In this document: one piece after another, positions 17,769-26,029 of the stretch
How positions within the stretch are numbered: position 1 is the stretch's first letter
Layout of the letters: each line of letters begins with the position of its first letter
Assembly (NCBI GenBank): GCA_964525045.1
Contig: CAZGFD010000017.1
Location: forward strand, 1 to 64,000
Direction: 5' to 3'
DNA length: 64,000 bases
Source: G020348185 sp964525045
Lineage (GTDB): Bacteria > Nitrospirota > Nitrospiria > Nitrospirales > UBA8639
Position numbers and translations under genes: made by a program
The notes under the pieces: generated by a model
Told to the model about the DNA's origin: nothing
What the model saw: only the letters and a program-made list of their open reading frames with translations
The model's database searches: none

Positions 17769-18234
17769 AGACTAGAAGACTGAAGATCCAGTTGTTGAAA
17801 CAACTTTTTATTCAGAAACCATTCAATTTTTGACTCAGATAGACCTTTTTACTTTTAGTTCTGACTTCCGAAACACCCTTGAGCTGCGACCGCCATTCTT
17901 GTGTTCTTCATCAGGTGAAGCGAAAGGGCATTATTATTCAGCAATTCCCTCAATTAATGGAACCTGGTTTTCCTCATCCTACATATTAATAGCAAATCCC
18001 GTTCCCAACATTAATTTTTGAGTTTCTGAAAATTCATTCAATAATTTCATAGGTGTTCTGCGAGTCTCCATCCAACTCCACGACTAGCATCAGGTAACTT
18101 GCGCAGATACGCACAGTCTCAAACGTGCGGAACAGAACCATCTCCCACGTTCAGGTCGTAAAAGGCACAGAGATACTCTGACTGCTCAACCCAATCAAAT
18201 TGAAGAGACATGGGAAAACTACCAACAGAGATGA
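17769..18234. other. Non-coding stretch
   Basis: I find no convincing gene between the zinc-ribbon start and the porin's promoter. A poor sigma54-like match on the minus strand near 17990-18010 (GC-N10-CC spacing but a bad -24 box) faces the zinc-ribbon gene and was not accepted. Confidence 0.5.
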
Positions 18235-18250
18235 CGGCATTAAAATTGCT
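18235..18250 (+). promoter_or_regulatory. Near-consensus sigma54 promoter for the porin
   Basis: CGGCATTAAAATTGCT has correct spacing and an exact TTGCT, with one change in the -24 box (CGGCA). It lies about 78 bp before the porin start. Confidence 0.6.
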
Positions 18251-18327
18251 TGAAAAGGCTCCACGTGAAACATCCATAGAGATCTCAACCCTGAGAAAAT
18301 ATTATTTATCTTTTCCCAACTCAAAAA

Positions 18328-19677
18328 TTGCTCAACAAAAATTTCATAGTATTTATTCTTGTGTTGTGTGTCTTGGCCATGAATGCTTCAGTTGCCGCAC
18401 AAGATTTGGAAGAGGTGCTGTATGAAAGCTTGCATCAAAAACAAACTTTAGCATCACTGACGCCAGACTGGCTGGAGCCATGGGCCGAGTTCCGCGTTCG
18501 GTATGAAAACTATGACAATAGCTTTCGAGCGGGAGAAGTGGGAGGTGATCAGCAACTCGCGCTTCGAACCAGGCTGGGATTTCGGATTGAAGAAATCATT
18601 GATCCGGTCCGATTCACCTTCGAGCTGGCCGATTTTCGTGCCCCTGTCGCCGAACGCGGCGAGGGTGAGGCCCCCGCTTTTGTCGATAATTTCGATATTT
18701 TTCAGTTACATGGAGATCTGTATTTAGAGAATGTCTTTGATACCGGGCTTACGAGTAACCTCCAAATTGGCCGCTTCCTTATGGATTTTGCCAAAGGTCG
18801 GCTCATAGCAGGCTACCGGTATGGAAGCTTTGCTCCTACTTTTAATGGCATTCAGTGGACCCTGGAAAATCCAGGCATCTGGTTGTTCCGGAGTTTCGCA
18901 ACGGAACCGGTCGACCGAAGTCCGTTCAATCCGGATAGCCCCGCTCCCGGATCCCGTTTTTGGGGCGTAGATTTAATGTCTCACCATTGGGATTTTTTCA
19001 ATACCGAGGCGTATTATTTCGGGCTCGATGATGGGTCACGCTCCCAAGACCGGGAGTTGAGCACGATAGGATTTCGTCTTTTTAAGCAACCTGCTCAAGG
19101 ATCCCTAGATTACGAAATCGAATCCATGTACCAATTTGGTCTGACCCAAGGTTTTCACGTCTTTGCCAACCGCCAGCATGGGGAAATCGGATTTACGTTC
19201 CATCACATGTGGCACCCGCGACTCACGTATTTGTTTGATTTCGCATCGGGCGACATAAATCCGGTTCGAAATTTTGACTTTCTGTTTGCCAAGCGACGGG
19301 CTGAATACGGGCCGACCGGCATTTTAGGAATTATCTTTCCGTCCAACATACTTTCACCTGCCGGTTTTCGCCTCACCTTTGAACCACTGCCCAACGTGCA
19401 CTTGTGGATCCTCGACCGGTCGTTTTGGCTAGCAGACTCCAGAGGTCCCTTTGTGGGGACCGGCCTTCAGGACCCCACAGGCCAATCAGGCAGTTATCTT
19501 GGCAACCTGCTCGATACAGCAGTTCATTGGGATCCTCCCTACCCATTCCTCCATCATGCCACCTTCGAGGCCGGCTATACCCGGTTTTTTAAAGGCTCCT
19601 ATTATGCTCATGTACCAAATAGTCCAGGGACTGCCGATGTCGACTATTTCTACTTTATGACCACAATTGGGTTTTAA
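18328..19677 (+). CDS. AlgE-type (alginate export family) outer-membrane porin 1
   Basis: A 449-aa protein with an N-terminal signal peptide (hydrophobic FIVFILVLCVLAM, likely cut after SVAA). The remaining sequence has alternating beta-strand character, ends in a C-terminal aromatic (TTIGF), and matches the alginate-export porin family. A TTG at 18328 is the only start that keeps the signal peptide; no good ribosome-binding site precedes it. It is related to the porin at 37556-39091, sharing GTGLQDPTGQ, the FNG/FDGxxW segment and an FFKGSY segment near the C-terminus. The substrate need not be alginate; it may be a general anion or sugar pore. Confidence 0.82.
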   Translation: MLNKNFIVFILVLCVLAMNASVAAQDLEEVLYESLHQKQTLASLTPDWLEPWAEFRVRYENYDNSFRAGEVGGDQQLALRTRLGFRIEEIIDPVRFTFELADFRAPVAERGEGEAPAFVDNFDIFQLHGDLYLENVFDTGLTSNLQIGRFLMDFAKGRLIAGYRYGSFAPTFNGIQWTLENPGIWLFRSFATEPVDRSPFNPDSPAPGSRFWGVDLMSHHWDFFNTEAYYFGLDDGSRSQDRELSTIGFRLFKQPAQGSLDYEIESMYQFGLTQGFHVFANRQHGEIGFTFHHMWHPRLTYLFDFASGDINPVRNFDFLFAKRRAEYGPTGILGIIFPSNILSPAGFRLTFEPLPNVHLWILDRSFWLADSRGPFVGTGLQDPTGQSGSYLGNLLDTAVHWDPPYPFLHHATFEAGYTRFFKGSYYAHVPNSPGTADVDYFYFMTTIGF

Positions 19678-19776
19678 GCCACTCCACCGATTTTCCTCTC
19701 ATTTTCGCTCACCTTTCTCCGTGCGATTTCACACTTTTCCCCGTTCTCCAATTATGACACCGTTTCCCAATTTCTC

Positions 19777-19800
19777 ACCGGATGATCACAATCATCGGGT
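19777..19800. promoter_or_regulatory. 24-bp inverted repeat, likely activator site for SulP 2
   Basis: Two 10-bp arms (ACCGGATGAT and ATCATCGGGT, one mismatch) flank a CACA spacer. The centre is about 62 bp upstream of the -24 element at 19850, near -85 to -90 from the expected start of transcription. This is a usual place for a bacterial enhancer-binding protein site. Confidence 0.55.
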
Positions 19801-19849
19801 GGGCCACCACTTTGTTGGGATTTCTTTGCCCCACGCGGCGATTTTCGTC

Positions 19850-19865
19850 TGGCAAGAAATTTGCT
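19850..19865 (+). promoter_or_regulatory. sigma54 promoter for SulP transporter 2
   Basis: TGGCAAGAAATTTGCT is an exact -24/-12 match. It lies 65-80 bp before the GTG start of the transporter, with an inverted repeat at an enhancer-like distance upstream. Confidence 0.82.
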
Positions 19866-19885
19866 TTGCTAATTACAGCTCAAAG

Positions 19886-19933
19886 ATGAGTGCGCCCTAC
19901 AGAGTGTTTAATAAATTGAAAGGTGATGAGTGA
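19886..19933 (+). CDS. Possible 15-aa leader peptide coupled to SulP 2
   Basis: A frame encoding MSAPYRVFNKLKGDE begins just after the expected transcription start. Its stop overlaps the GTG of the transporter as GTGA. It is hydrophilic and unlike the WA..RF peptides. Translation could hand ribosomes to the transporter start. The ribosome-binding site (CAAAG) is weak, so this may be chance. Confidence 0.35.
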   Translation: MSAPYRVFNKLKGDE

Positions 19934-21714
19934 CTAAAAAGTTGGCGAACCCAAAAGCTGTTAAGGCGTATTTCAAAGATTTTAATTTTAGGGAGAACGT
20001 TCGGGATCTCCACACCAATGTTCGCAGCGATGTTCTGGCTGGACTGACTGTGGCCATGGTCGTCCTGCCCATGGCCTTGGCGTTTGGCGTCGCCTCCGGT
20101 CTTGGAGCGGTTGCCGGTATGTGGTCGGCGATTGCCGCCGGGTTAGTGGCAGGTCCTTTGAGCGGCTCGCCATGGTCAGTGGGGGGGCCTACCGGGCCGA
20201 TGACCATTCAAGTTCTTGCCATTCTTCAAACCAACCAATTGCCTGATGGATCTCCTAACCTGGTCTTTGCCTTTACAACCATTGCATTGGCCGGGTTCAT
20301 CTTAATTTGTCTTGGGATCTTGAAACTCGGTCAATTCATTAAATTTACACCCTATTCGGTTATTTCTGGGTTTATGACCGGCCTCGGATTACTCTACATG
20401 CTCTTACAGCTTAATCCATTTCTCGGGCTCCCCGGCGCGAAAAGCATTGCGGCCGCCATTACTGAACTTCCCGCTTCGCTGATCCATATCAATTGGGCCG
20501 CACTGGCCATTGGGATGCTCACCTTAGCCATCGTCATCCTGTGGCCGCGCATTTCACCGGTCCCATGGCTCCCGGCACCCCTAATCGGATTAACCGCCGG
20601 CACCTTCGTTGCCTATGTCTTTGAGCTCAACATTCCTCAAATTGGCGACGTACCCACGGGACTACCGGAGCTGCATTTTCCAGACCTCACAATGCTGGAG
20701 GCAGCGTTGGTTCCAGCAGGGGTCCTCGCCGGCCTGTGTATCTTCGATAGCTTGCTCACGTGTTTAATTATCGACAATATGACCGGGACCCATCACAACA
20801 GTGACCGGGAGTTGGTGGCCCAAGGCTCAGCGAACTTTTTTTCCGGAATATTTGGAGGACTCGGTGGCGCGACCAACACGATGCCTTGCGTGGTCAACAT
20901 TCAAAGTGGCGCAAAAACCAGGTTGGCGTCTATCACGATGGGAATTGTTCTCCTCTCGTTGATATTTGGACTCGGGCCATTGGCTTCAGTGATTCCCTTA
21001 TCGGCGCTCGCGGGAATCCTCCTGAAAGCGGGCTACGATATTTTGGATATGCGCGTCCTTCCCGTGGTACGGCGGTTGCCGACCTCTGATCGCATGGTGT
21101 TTGTGTTGGTCGTCATTATGACGGTCTTCTGGAACCTTTTATCCGCGATGGCCTTGGGATTAGCCATTGCCTTTTTCCGATTCGTGAAAGACAGTTCAGA
21201 TCGTTACAAACAAGATTTGGATAGGCGCAACGAAGATGTCCAACAAGAAGAAGATGATTTAATTTTCGCTTTTGCTCGCGAACGTTTCCGTAATTCTGTT
21301 GCGAAAGGTGCCCCAATGAATGGGAATCTCGAAACAAAGATTCGTGACCGAATCCTGATTGTCCGCCCCCATGGCCCTCTGTTTTTTGGCGCGGTCGATT
21401 GGCTCAATCAATCCGTCGAGCATTTCGACAAGATAGATGTGCTCCTCATCCGATGTAAGTGGTTGGAGGAGCTCGATCTCTCTGGGGCCTACGCCCTGGC
21501 GGATCTGATTGAAGCGGCGAAACAGCGGGGTGTCGTGGTGCTTGTCATTGGACTTTCCCCACGGACCCGTCAGGTCCTTGAAGACCTCCATGTGCTGGAT
21601 CTTCTAGAGCAGGAAAATATCTGCCCCAATTTCTCTCATGCCTTGCAGCGAGCCATTGAGGTTATCGAACAGAAAACCATAGCGAAGAACTCTTCTGTTC
21701 CCAATGAACAGTAA
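19930..21714 (+). CDS. SulP-family anion transporter 2 (possible bicarbonate uptake)
   Basis: A 594-aa SulP permease close to transporter 1, sharing GFGVASGLGA-type and GGPTGP-type motifs and a HNSDxE segment before the last helices. Its cytoplasmic STAS domain (about 475-580) carries ELDLSGAYALADLI. A hydrophilic, charged linker of about 30 residues (DRRNEDVQQEEDD) separates membrane and STAS parts and is absent from transporter 1. It starts at GTG with AAAGGTG upstream. The sigma54 promoter suggests it is induced by a signal while transporter 1 may be regulated differently. Substrate is inferred from context, not shown. Confidence 0.93.
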   Translation: MTKKLANPKAVKAYFKDFNFRENVRDLHTNVRSDVLAGLTVAMVVLPMALAFGVASGLGAVAGMWSAIAAGLVAGPLSGSPWSVGGPTGPMTIQVLAILQTNQLPDGSPNLVFAFTTIALAGFILICLGILKLGQFIKFTPYSVISGFMTGLGLLYMLLQLNPFLGLPGAKSIAAAITELPASLIHINWAALAIGMLTLAIVILWPRISPVPWLPAPLIGLTAGTFVAYVFELNIPQIGDVPTGLPELHFPDLTMLEAALVPAGVLAGLCIFDSLLTCLIIDNMTGTHHNSDRELVAQGSANFFSGIFGGLGGATNTMPCVVNIQSGAKTRLASITMGIVLLSLIFGLGPLASVIPLSALAGILLKAGYDILDMRVLPVVRRLPTSDRMVFVLVVIMTVFWNLLSAMALGLAIAFFRFVKDSSDRYKQDLDRRNEDVQQEEDDLIFAFARERFRNSVAKGAPMNGNLETKIRDRILIVRPHGPLFFGAVDWLNQSVEHFDKIDVLLIRCKWLEELDLSGAYALADLIEAAKQRGVVVLVIGLSPRTRQVLEDLHVLDLLEQENICPNFSHALQRAIEVIEQKTIAKNSSVPNEQ

Positions 21715-21775
21715 AGCAAGTTCAGCCTCCAGGTGTAAACTGGGCTCGAGTTACAATTTCTGATCTGAGGTCAGA

Positions 21776-21805
21776 GTGAGCCTCGAATGGCTCATTTGGT
21801 TTTTT
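21776..21805 (+). terminator. Terminator after SulP 2
   Basis: The stem TGAGCC/GGCTCA (21777-21782 with 21789-21794), extended by a G-T pair, has a 6-nt loop and is followed by TTTGGTTTTTT. From 21806 to 22155 I see no gene; a GGGGAGG/CCTCCCC hairpin at 22010-22029 lies in the leader region of the antiporter operon. Confidence 0.65.
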
Positions 21806-22155
21806 CCGCTTAATATGTTAACAGCTTTGATCAAGTGTGAATTGGTGAGAACGGAAATGAAGCGCATTCCTTCTTTTCAACTCAAGGGGGTTTTCGGAAA
21901 ATGCCGTGAGGAAGCCTAAAAGAGGAACCTGCCCTTCTGTTGCCTGCTTCTTTGCTTTCAAGCCCACTCTTGTTCCACTATTATTCTTCATTTACATAAG
22001 AAAGAGGTAGGGGAGGCCTCTCCCTCCCCAAAGAGGGACACGATTTGGTAAAGTCCCCACGGTGCCAGATCATGATATACTGCCGGTTCATTTAAACCAA
22101 CAAGTGTGATGACCCTATTGCGCATAACAATCTCATTGTTTGGAAGGTGCGATCC

Positions 22156-22623
22156 GTGGCTCACTTGGTAAGTCTTTTCTTTCTCCTGTTTAGTTTCTGG
22201 ATATTGTTGTCTGGGCATTTTGAGCCTCTACTCTTGATCTTAGGAGGTCTTTCCTGTGTAGCCGTTGTGACGTTGGCCTCGCGTATGTATTCCATTGACC
22301 AAGAAAGCCATCCCATCCATTTGAGCCTGAAAATTCCTTCCTACTGGCTTTGGCTGGCGTGGGAAATTATCAAATCGAATATCGCCGTGGTGAAGTTGGT
22401 GTGGCACCCCGCAATGCCAATTAGCCCTACAGTGGTGAGAGTGAAAGCGAGTCAACACACCGATCTTGGGAAAATAGTCTATGCCAATTCCATTACCCTT
22501 ACTCCGGGTACCGTCTCTATGGAGGTGGATGAAGATGAAATTGAGGTGCATGCCATTACCCGGGAATTAGCCGAGGATCTCAAATCTGGTGTTATGGACC
22601 GGCGAGTCGCTGAACTGGAATAG
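22156..22623 (+). CDS. mrpE: Mrp antiporter subunit E
   Basis: A protein of about 155 aa with two N-terminal membrane helices and the MnhE family body (KIPSYWLWLAWEIIKSNI, then NSITLTPGTVSMEV). MrpE belongs to the small subunits of Mrp cation/proton antiporters. I use the GTG at 22156 because GGAAGG lies 8 nt before it; a GTG at 22147 is in frame. It is the first gene of a tightly packed operon that runs to 29451. Confidence 0.9.
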   Translation: MAHLVSLFFLLFSFWILLSGHFEPLLLILGGLSCVAVVTLASRMYSIDQESHPIHLSLKIPSYWLWLAWEIIKSNIAVVKLVWHPAMPISPTVVRVKASQHTDLGKIVYANSITLTPGTVSMEVDEDEIEVHAITRELAEDLKSGVMDRRVAELE

Positions 22624-22628
22624 GCAAA

Positions 22629-22907
22629 ATGATGTTTGAGGTGACAATGGCCGCAATTTTGGTAACCATGGCTCTGGCCCTTTGCCGGGCGCTTCTGGGC
22701 CCCTCATTATATGACCGAATCCTGGCGGTCAATATGTTCGGGACGAAAACCGTTCTGGCCATTGCGGTGTTGGGGTTCTTATCCGGCCGACCGGAATTTT
22801 TGGATTTGTCGCTGGTCTATGGGGTCATCAATTACATCGGGGTCATTGCCGTATTAAAATTTTTTGAAACCGGTGATTTGGCTCATCGGGGGCATTTTGG
22901 GGAGTAG
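22629..22907 (+). CDS. mrpF: Mrp antiporter subunit F
   Basis: A 92-aa protein with three membrane helices and the MrpF/PhaF core (ALLGPSLYDRILAVNMFGTK and GVINYIGVIAVLKFFE). The Asp of YDRIL is conserved in the family. It follows mrpE by 5 bases. Confidence 0.92.
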   Translation: MMFEVTMAAILVTMALALCRALLGPSLYDRILAVNMFGTKTVLAIAVLGFLSGRPEFLDLSLVYGVINYIGVIAVLKFFETGDLAHRGHFGE

Positions 22908-22919
22908 GGAGACATTTCT

Positions 22920-23237
22920 ATGCACGAACTGATCAACCTGCTGAGTTGGATTTGCTTGCTGCTCGGCTCATTTTTTGCGGTGAGCGGCGGGGTAGGTCTT
23001 TTGCGATTCCCGGACTTTTTTTCCCGTCTCCATCCTGCCGGGATGACCGACACACTAGGCGCCGCATTGATCATGATTGGCTTGATGTTCCAGGCAGGTT
23101 TCAACTTAATTTCGGTAAAACTCTTGATGATCCTTGCCTTCTTGTTGATCACGAATCCGACGGCGACCCATGCCTTAGCCAAATCGGCCCTCCATGGAAA
23201 ACAGCAACCCCTGACCAAACCATCCATCAAGCGTTAA
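22920..23237 (+). CDS. mrpG: Mrp antiporter subunit G
   Basis: A 105-aa protein with three membrane helices and the MrpG/PhaG signature GLLRFPDFFSRLHPAGMTDT, followed by the TNPTATHALAKSA end typical of the family. It is placed as in other mrpEFG triplets and ends 2 bases before the next start. Confidence 0.93.
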   Translation: MHELINLLSWICLLLGSFFAVSGGVGLLRFPDFFSRLHPAGMTDTLGAALIMIGLMFQAGFNLISVKLLMILAFLLITNPTATHALAKSALHGKQQPLTKPSIKR

Positions 23238-23239
23238 TC

Positions 23240-23782
23240 ATGGCCGAATTCGTTGATTTCACTTTCCTAGGCTTTTTAGCAGTTGTCGCCTTGGCGATGA
23301 CCCGGTTGCGCAATTTGTTCGCCGTGGCCATGTTGTCCGGGATTTATAGTCTGTTATCTGCCGGACTCTTTGTTGTTCTGGATGCTGTCGATGTCGCCTT
23401 TACCGAGGCTGCCGTCGGTGCAGGCATTACCACCGTTCTGATGATTGGCACTCTCGCCCTCACCGGCAGTGAAGAAAAAATTTCCGGGCGTCACCCCCTT
23501 CTGGCTCTTCTCATTGTCGTATTCACCGGGGCAGCCCTGATATACGGGACCTTGGATATGCCGGCGTTTGAAGATCCCCAGGCACCGGTTCACCAGCATG
23601 TCGCACCCAAATACTTGAAAGATACTCCAATTGAAACGGGTGTTCCCAACGTGGTGACCGCGGTGCTTGCAAGTTATCGTGGATACGACACCCTTGGCGA
23701 AACGACGGTCATTTTCACCGCTGGATTGGGCGTGATCCTCTTGTTGGGATTAGGGCAGAAAAAACCAAAAGGATCGAGATGA
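23240..23782 (+). CDS. MbhD/DUF4040-type antiporter subunit
   Basis: A 180-aa membrane protein. The first half matches the MbhD-like DUF4040 domain (MLSGIYSLLSAG, then DAVDVAFTEAAVGAGITTVLMIG). The second half carries the MbhE-like segment with GYDTLGETTVIFTAGLGVILL. These two pieces correspond to the C-terminal part of MrpA in Gram-positive Mrp systems and to separate subunits in Mbh hydrogenases. The acidic DVAFTEA segment is part of the proposed ion path in Mrp/Mbh structures. It overlaps mrpB by 4 bases. Confidence 0.85.
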   Translation: MAEFVDFTFLGFLAVVALAMTRLRNLFAVAMLSGIYSLLSAGLFVVLDAVDVAFTEAAVGAGITTVLMIGTLALTGSEEKISGRHPLLALLIVVFTGAALIYGTLDMPAFEDPQAPVHQHVAPKYLKDTPIETGVPNVVTAVLASYRGYDTLGETTVIFTAGLGVILLLGLGQKKPKGSR

Positions 23783-24195
23783 TTCACAATCCGGTTTTAC
23801 GGGTCATAGCGAAACTCATGATTCCTTTTATCCTGCTGTTCGCCCTTTACGTTCAGTTCCATGGCGATTTCGGACCCGGCGGGGGGTTTCAAGCGGGAGT
23901 GATTTTTGGAGCGGGACTCATCTTGTATGGTTTGGTCTTTGGGGTCGAGACCGCCTTGAAAGTTTTTTCCCCTACCATCCTCCGAATAGGGATTGCTGCC
24001 GGAGTTCTCCTCTATGCAAGTGTTGGCCTTGCCGGCATCGGCCTGAACGGGAAATTTTTGGATTATAATGTCCTAGGGCATGATCCCCTTCACGGTCAAC
24101 ATCTGGGGATTCTCTTGGTCGAGCTTGGGGTCTTTATCACAGTGGCCTCAGTCATGATGACTATTTTCTTTGCATTTGCCGGACGCAGGGCCTAA
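23779..24195 (+). CDS. mrpB: Mrp antiporter subunit B
   Basis: A 138-aa protein with four membrane helices and the MnhB signature (ALYVQFHGDFGPGGGFQAG), followed by GHDPLHGQHLGILLVELGVF. The start overlaps the upstream stop as ATGA, so translation is coupled. It ends 2 bases before mrpC. Confidence 0.92.
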   Translation: MIHNPVLRVIAKLMIPFILLFALYVQFHGDFGPGGGFQAGVIFGAGLILYGLVFGVETALKVFSPTILRIGIAAGVLLYASVGLAGIGLNGKFLDYNVLGHDPLHGQHLGILLVELGVFITVASVMMTIFFAFAGRRA

Positions 24196-24197
24196 TC

Positions 24198-24551
24198 ATG
24201 TCTTACTTGGGTCTTTACAACTATTGGATTGTGATCGTTTTGATGATGGCCGGTTTTTATATGGTCATCGCCCATGGTAATTTGGTGAAAAAAATCATCG
24301 GGTTGAATGTCTTCCAGACTTCGGTATTTATCCTCTACATTTCCATGGGAAGAATTAGAGGAGGAACCGCCCCTATTATTAGTGAAGCCTTCACGCGGTA
24401 TTCCAATCCCCTCCCCCACGTCCTGATTCTTACCGCTATTGTTGTCGGTGTCGCAACGGCCGCCTTAGGGTTGGCCTTAGCCGTCCGTATCAAGGAAGCC
24501 TACGGCACTATTGAAGAAGACGAGATTGTGAAGGCCGATACCCTCTCGTGA
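24198..24551 (+). CDS. mrpC: Mrp antiporter subunit C (NuoK-like)
   Basis: A 117-aa protein with three membrane helices, homologous to NuoK of complex I (GLNVFQTSVFILYI and PLPHVLILTAIVVGVATAAL). The Pro-His-Val-Leu-Ile-Leu-Thr-Ala-Ile-Val-Val block is the usual MrpC mark. It overlaps mrpD by 4 bases. Confidence 0.93.
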   Translation: MSYLGLYNYWIVIVLMMAGFYMVIAHGNLVKKIIGLNVFQTSVFILYISMGRIRGGTAPIISEAFTRYSNPLPHVLILTAIVVGVATAALGLALAVRIKEAYGTIEEDEIVKADTLS

Positions 24552-26029
24552 TTCTTTCCAACCTTCCGGCCTTACAGGTTGTTATCCCGCTGATTGCCGC
24601 GCCTCTTTGCGTTCTCCTCCGCAATCGGGAAATTGTTTGGGCCTTCACCTTGAGCGTATGTTGGAGCACGTTACTGATCGCAGGACTTCTGTTGAGTCAG
24701 GTCCTGACAACGGGCCCAATTTCCTATGCACTCGGTGACTGGGCAGCTCCCTGGGGCATTGAGTATCGCGTTGACGTGCTCAATGGATTTGTTCTGCTGA
24801 TTGTCTCCAGTATCAGTGCTATTGTGATGCCATTTGCTCGCGAGAGCGTGACGAATGACATTCCGGAACATCAAATCGGGCTTTTTTATTCGGCACTCCT
24901 GTTATGCCTGACAGGGTTGTTGGGCATCGTGATTACCGGTGATGCCTTTAACCTTTTTGTCTTTCTTGAAATTTCCTCTCTATCATCGTATGTCTTAATC
25001 AGCCTGGGAAAAGACAGACGGGCCCTGACTGCGGCCTATCAATATCTGATTATGGGCTCTATCGGCGCGACGTTTTTTGTCATTGGGGTCGGATTGCTGT
25101 ATATGATGACCGGCACGCTCAACATGGCTGATCTCGCATCCCGCCTCCCCAAGGTGCTTCACACCCGAACGGTCCTAGCCGCTTTTGGTTTCTTGACGGT
25201 CGGCATTGGGCTTAAGTTGGCCATGTTTCCCCTTCACCTCTGGCTACCGAATGCCTATACCTACGCACCCTCCGTTGTCACCGTTTTCCTGGCAGCAACC
25301 GCGACCAAAGTGGCGGTCTACGTGTTCGTACGGTTCTTCTTCACGATCTTTGGGGTGCAATTCGTATTTGACACTCTGCCGGTCGGGACGATTCTTCTTA
25401 CATTAGGTCTTGCAGGGGTACTCGTCGCCTCGACAGTGGCGATATTTCAGACCAACGTCAAGCGATTGCTCGCCTACTCCAGCGTCGCGCAAATCGGCTA
25501 TATGCTATTGGGGATTGGCATGGCCTCTGTCACTGGCCTCACGGCCGGCATATTACATCTCTTCAATCACGCCATCATGAAAGGTGGCTTATTTATGGTG
25601 ATGGGGTGCGTGATGTATCAGCTTGGGTCCGTGAATATTCAACAACTCAATGGAATCGGCAAACGGATGCCATGGACGATGGCCGCATTTGTCGTCGGAG
25701 GTCTTGGACTGATTGGAGTGCCGTTGACGGTTGGATTTATCAGCAAGTGGTATCTGGTTCTTGGCGCCATTGAAAAGGGGTATTGGTTTGTCGTGGCCGG
25801 AATACTCCTTGGGTCCCTTCTGGCATTGGTCTATATCTGGCGGGTCGTCGAAGTGGCCTACTTTCGTCCGATTTCCCCGGAGCGTGCTTCGGTTCAAGAA
25901 GCGCCGCTCTCCATGGTGATTCCGACATGGATTTTAATTGGTACCACCCTGTATTTTGGAATAGAAACTTCGTTAACGGTCGGAACGGCGGATCAAGCCG
26001 CTCGTTTCCTCATGGAGCGCAGCCCCTAA
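24548..26029 (+). CDS. mrpD: Mrp antiporter subunit D (NuoN/M-like)
   Basis: A 493-aa proton-channel subunit with about 14 helices. The conserved helix-5 Glu lies in FVFLEISSLSSYVLI and the helix-7 Lys in GIGLKLAMFPLHLWLPNAY. A second conserved Lys region follows in HLFNHAIMKGGLFM. All residues expected for proton conduction are there. Its stop shares one base with the next start (TAATG). Confidence 0.93.
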   Translation: MILSNLPALQVVIPLIAAPLCVLLRNREIVWAFTLSVCWSTLLIAGLLLSQVLTTGPISYALGDWAAPWGIEYRVDVLNGFVLLIVSSISAIVMPFARESVTNDIPEHQIGLFYSALLLCLTGLLGIVITGDAFNLFVFLEISSLSSYVLISLGKDRRALTAAYQYLIMGSIGATFFVIGVGLLYMMTGTLNMADLASRLPKVLHTRTVLAAFGFLTVGIGLKLAMFPLHLWLPNAYTYAPSVVTVFLAATATKVAVYVFVRFFFTIFGVQFVFDTLPVGTILLTLGLAGVLVASTVAIFQTNVKRLLAYSSVAQIGYMLLGIGMASVTGLTAGILHLFNHAIMKGGLFMVMGCVMYQLGSVNIQQLNGIGKRMPWTMAAFVVGGLGLIGVPLTVGFISKWYLVLGAIEKGYWFVVAGILLGSLLALVYIWRVVEVAYFRPISPERASVQEAPLSMVIPTWILIGTTLYFGIETSLTVGTADQAARFLMERSP

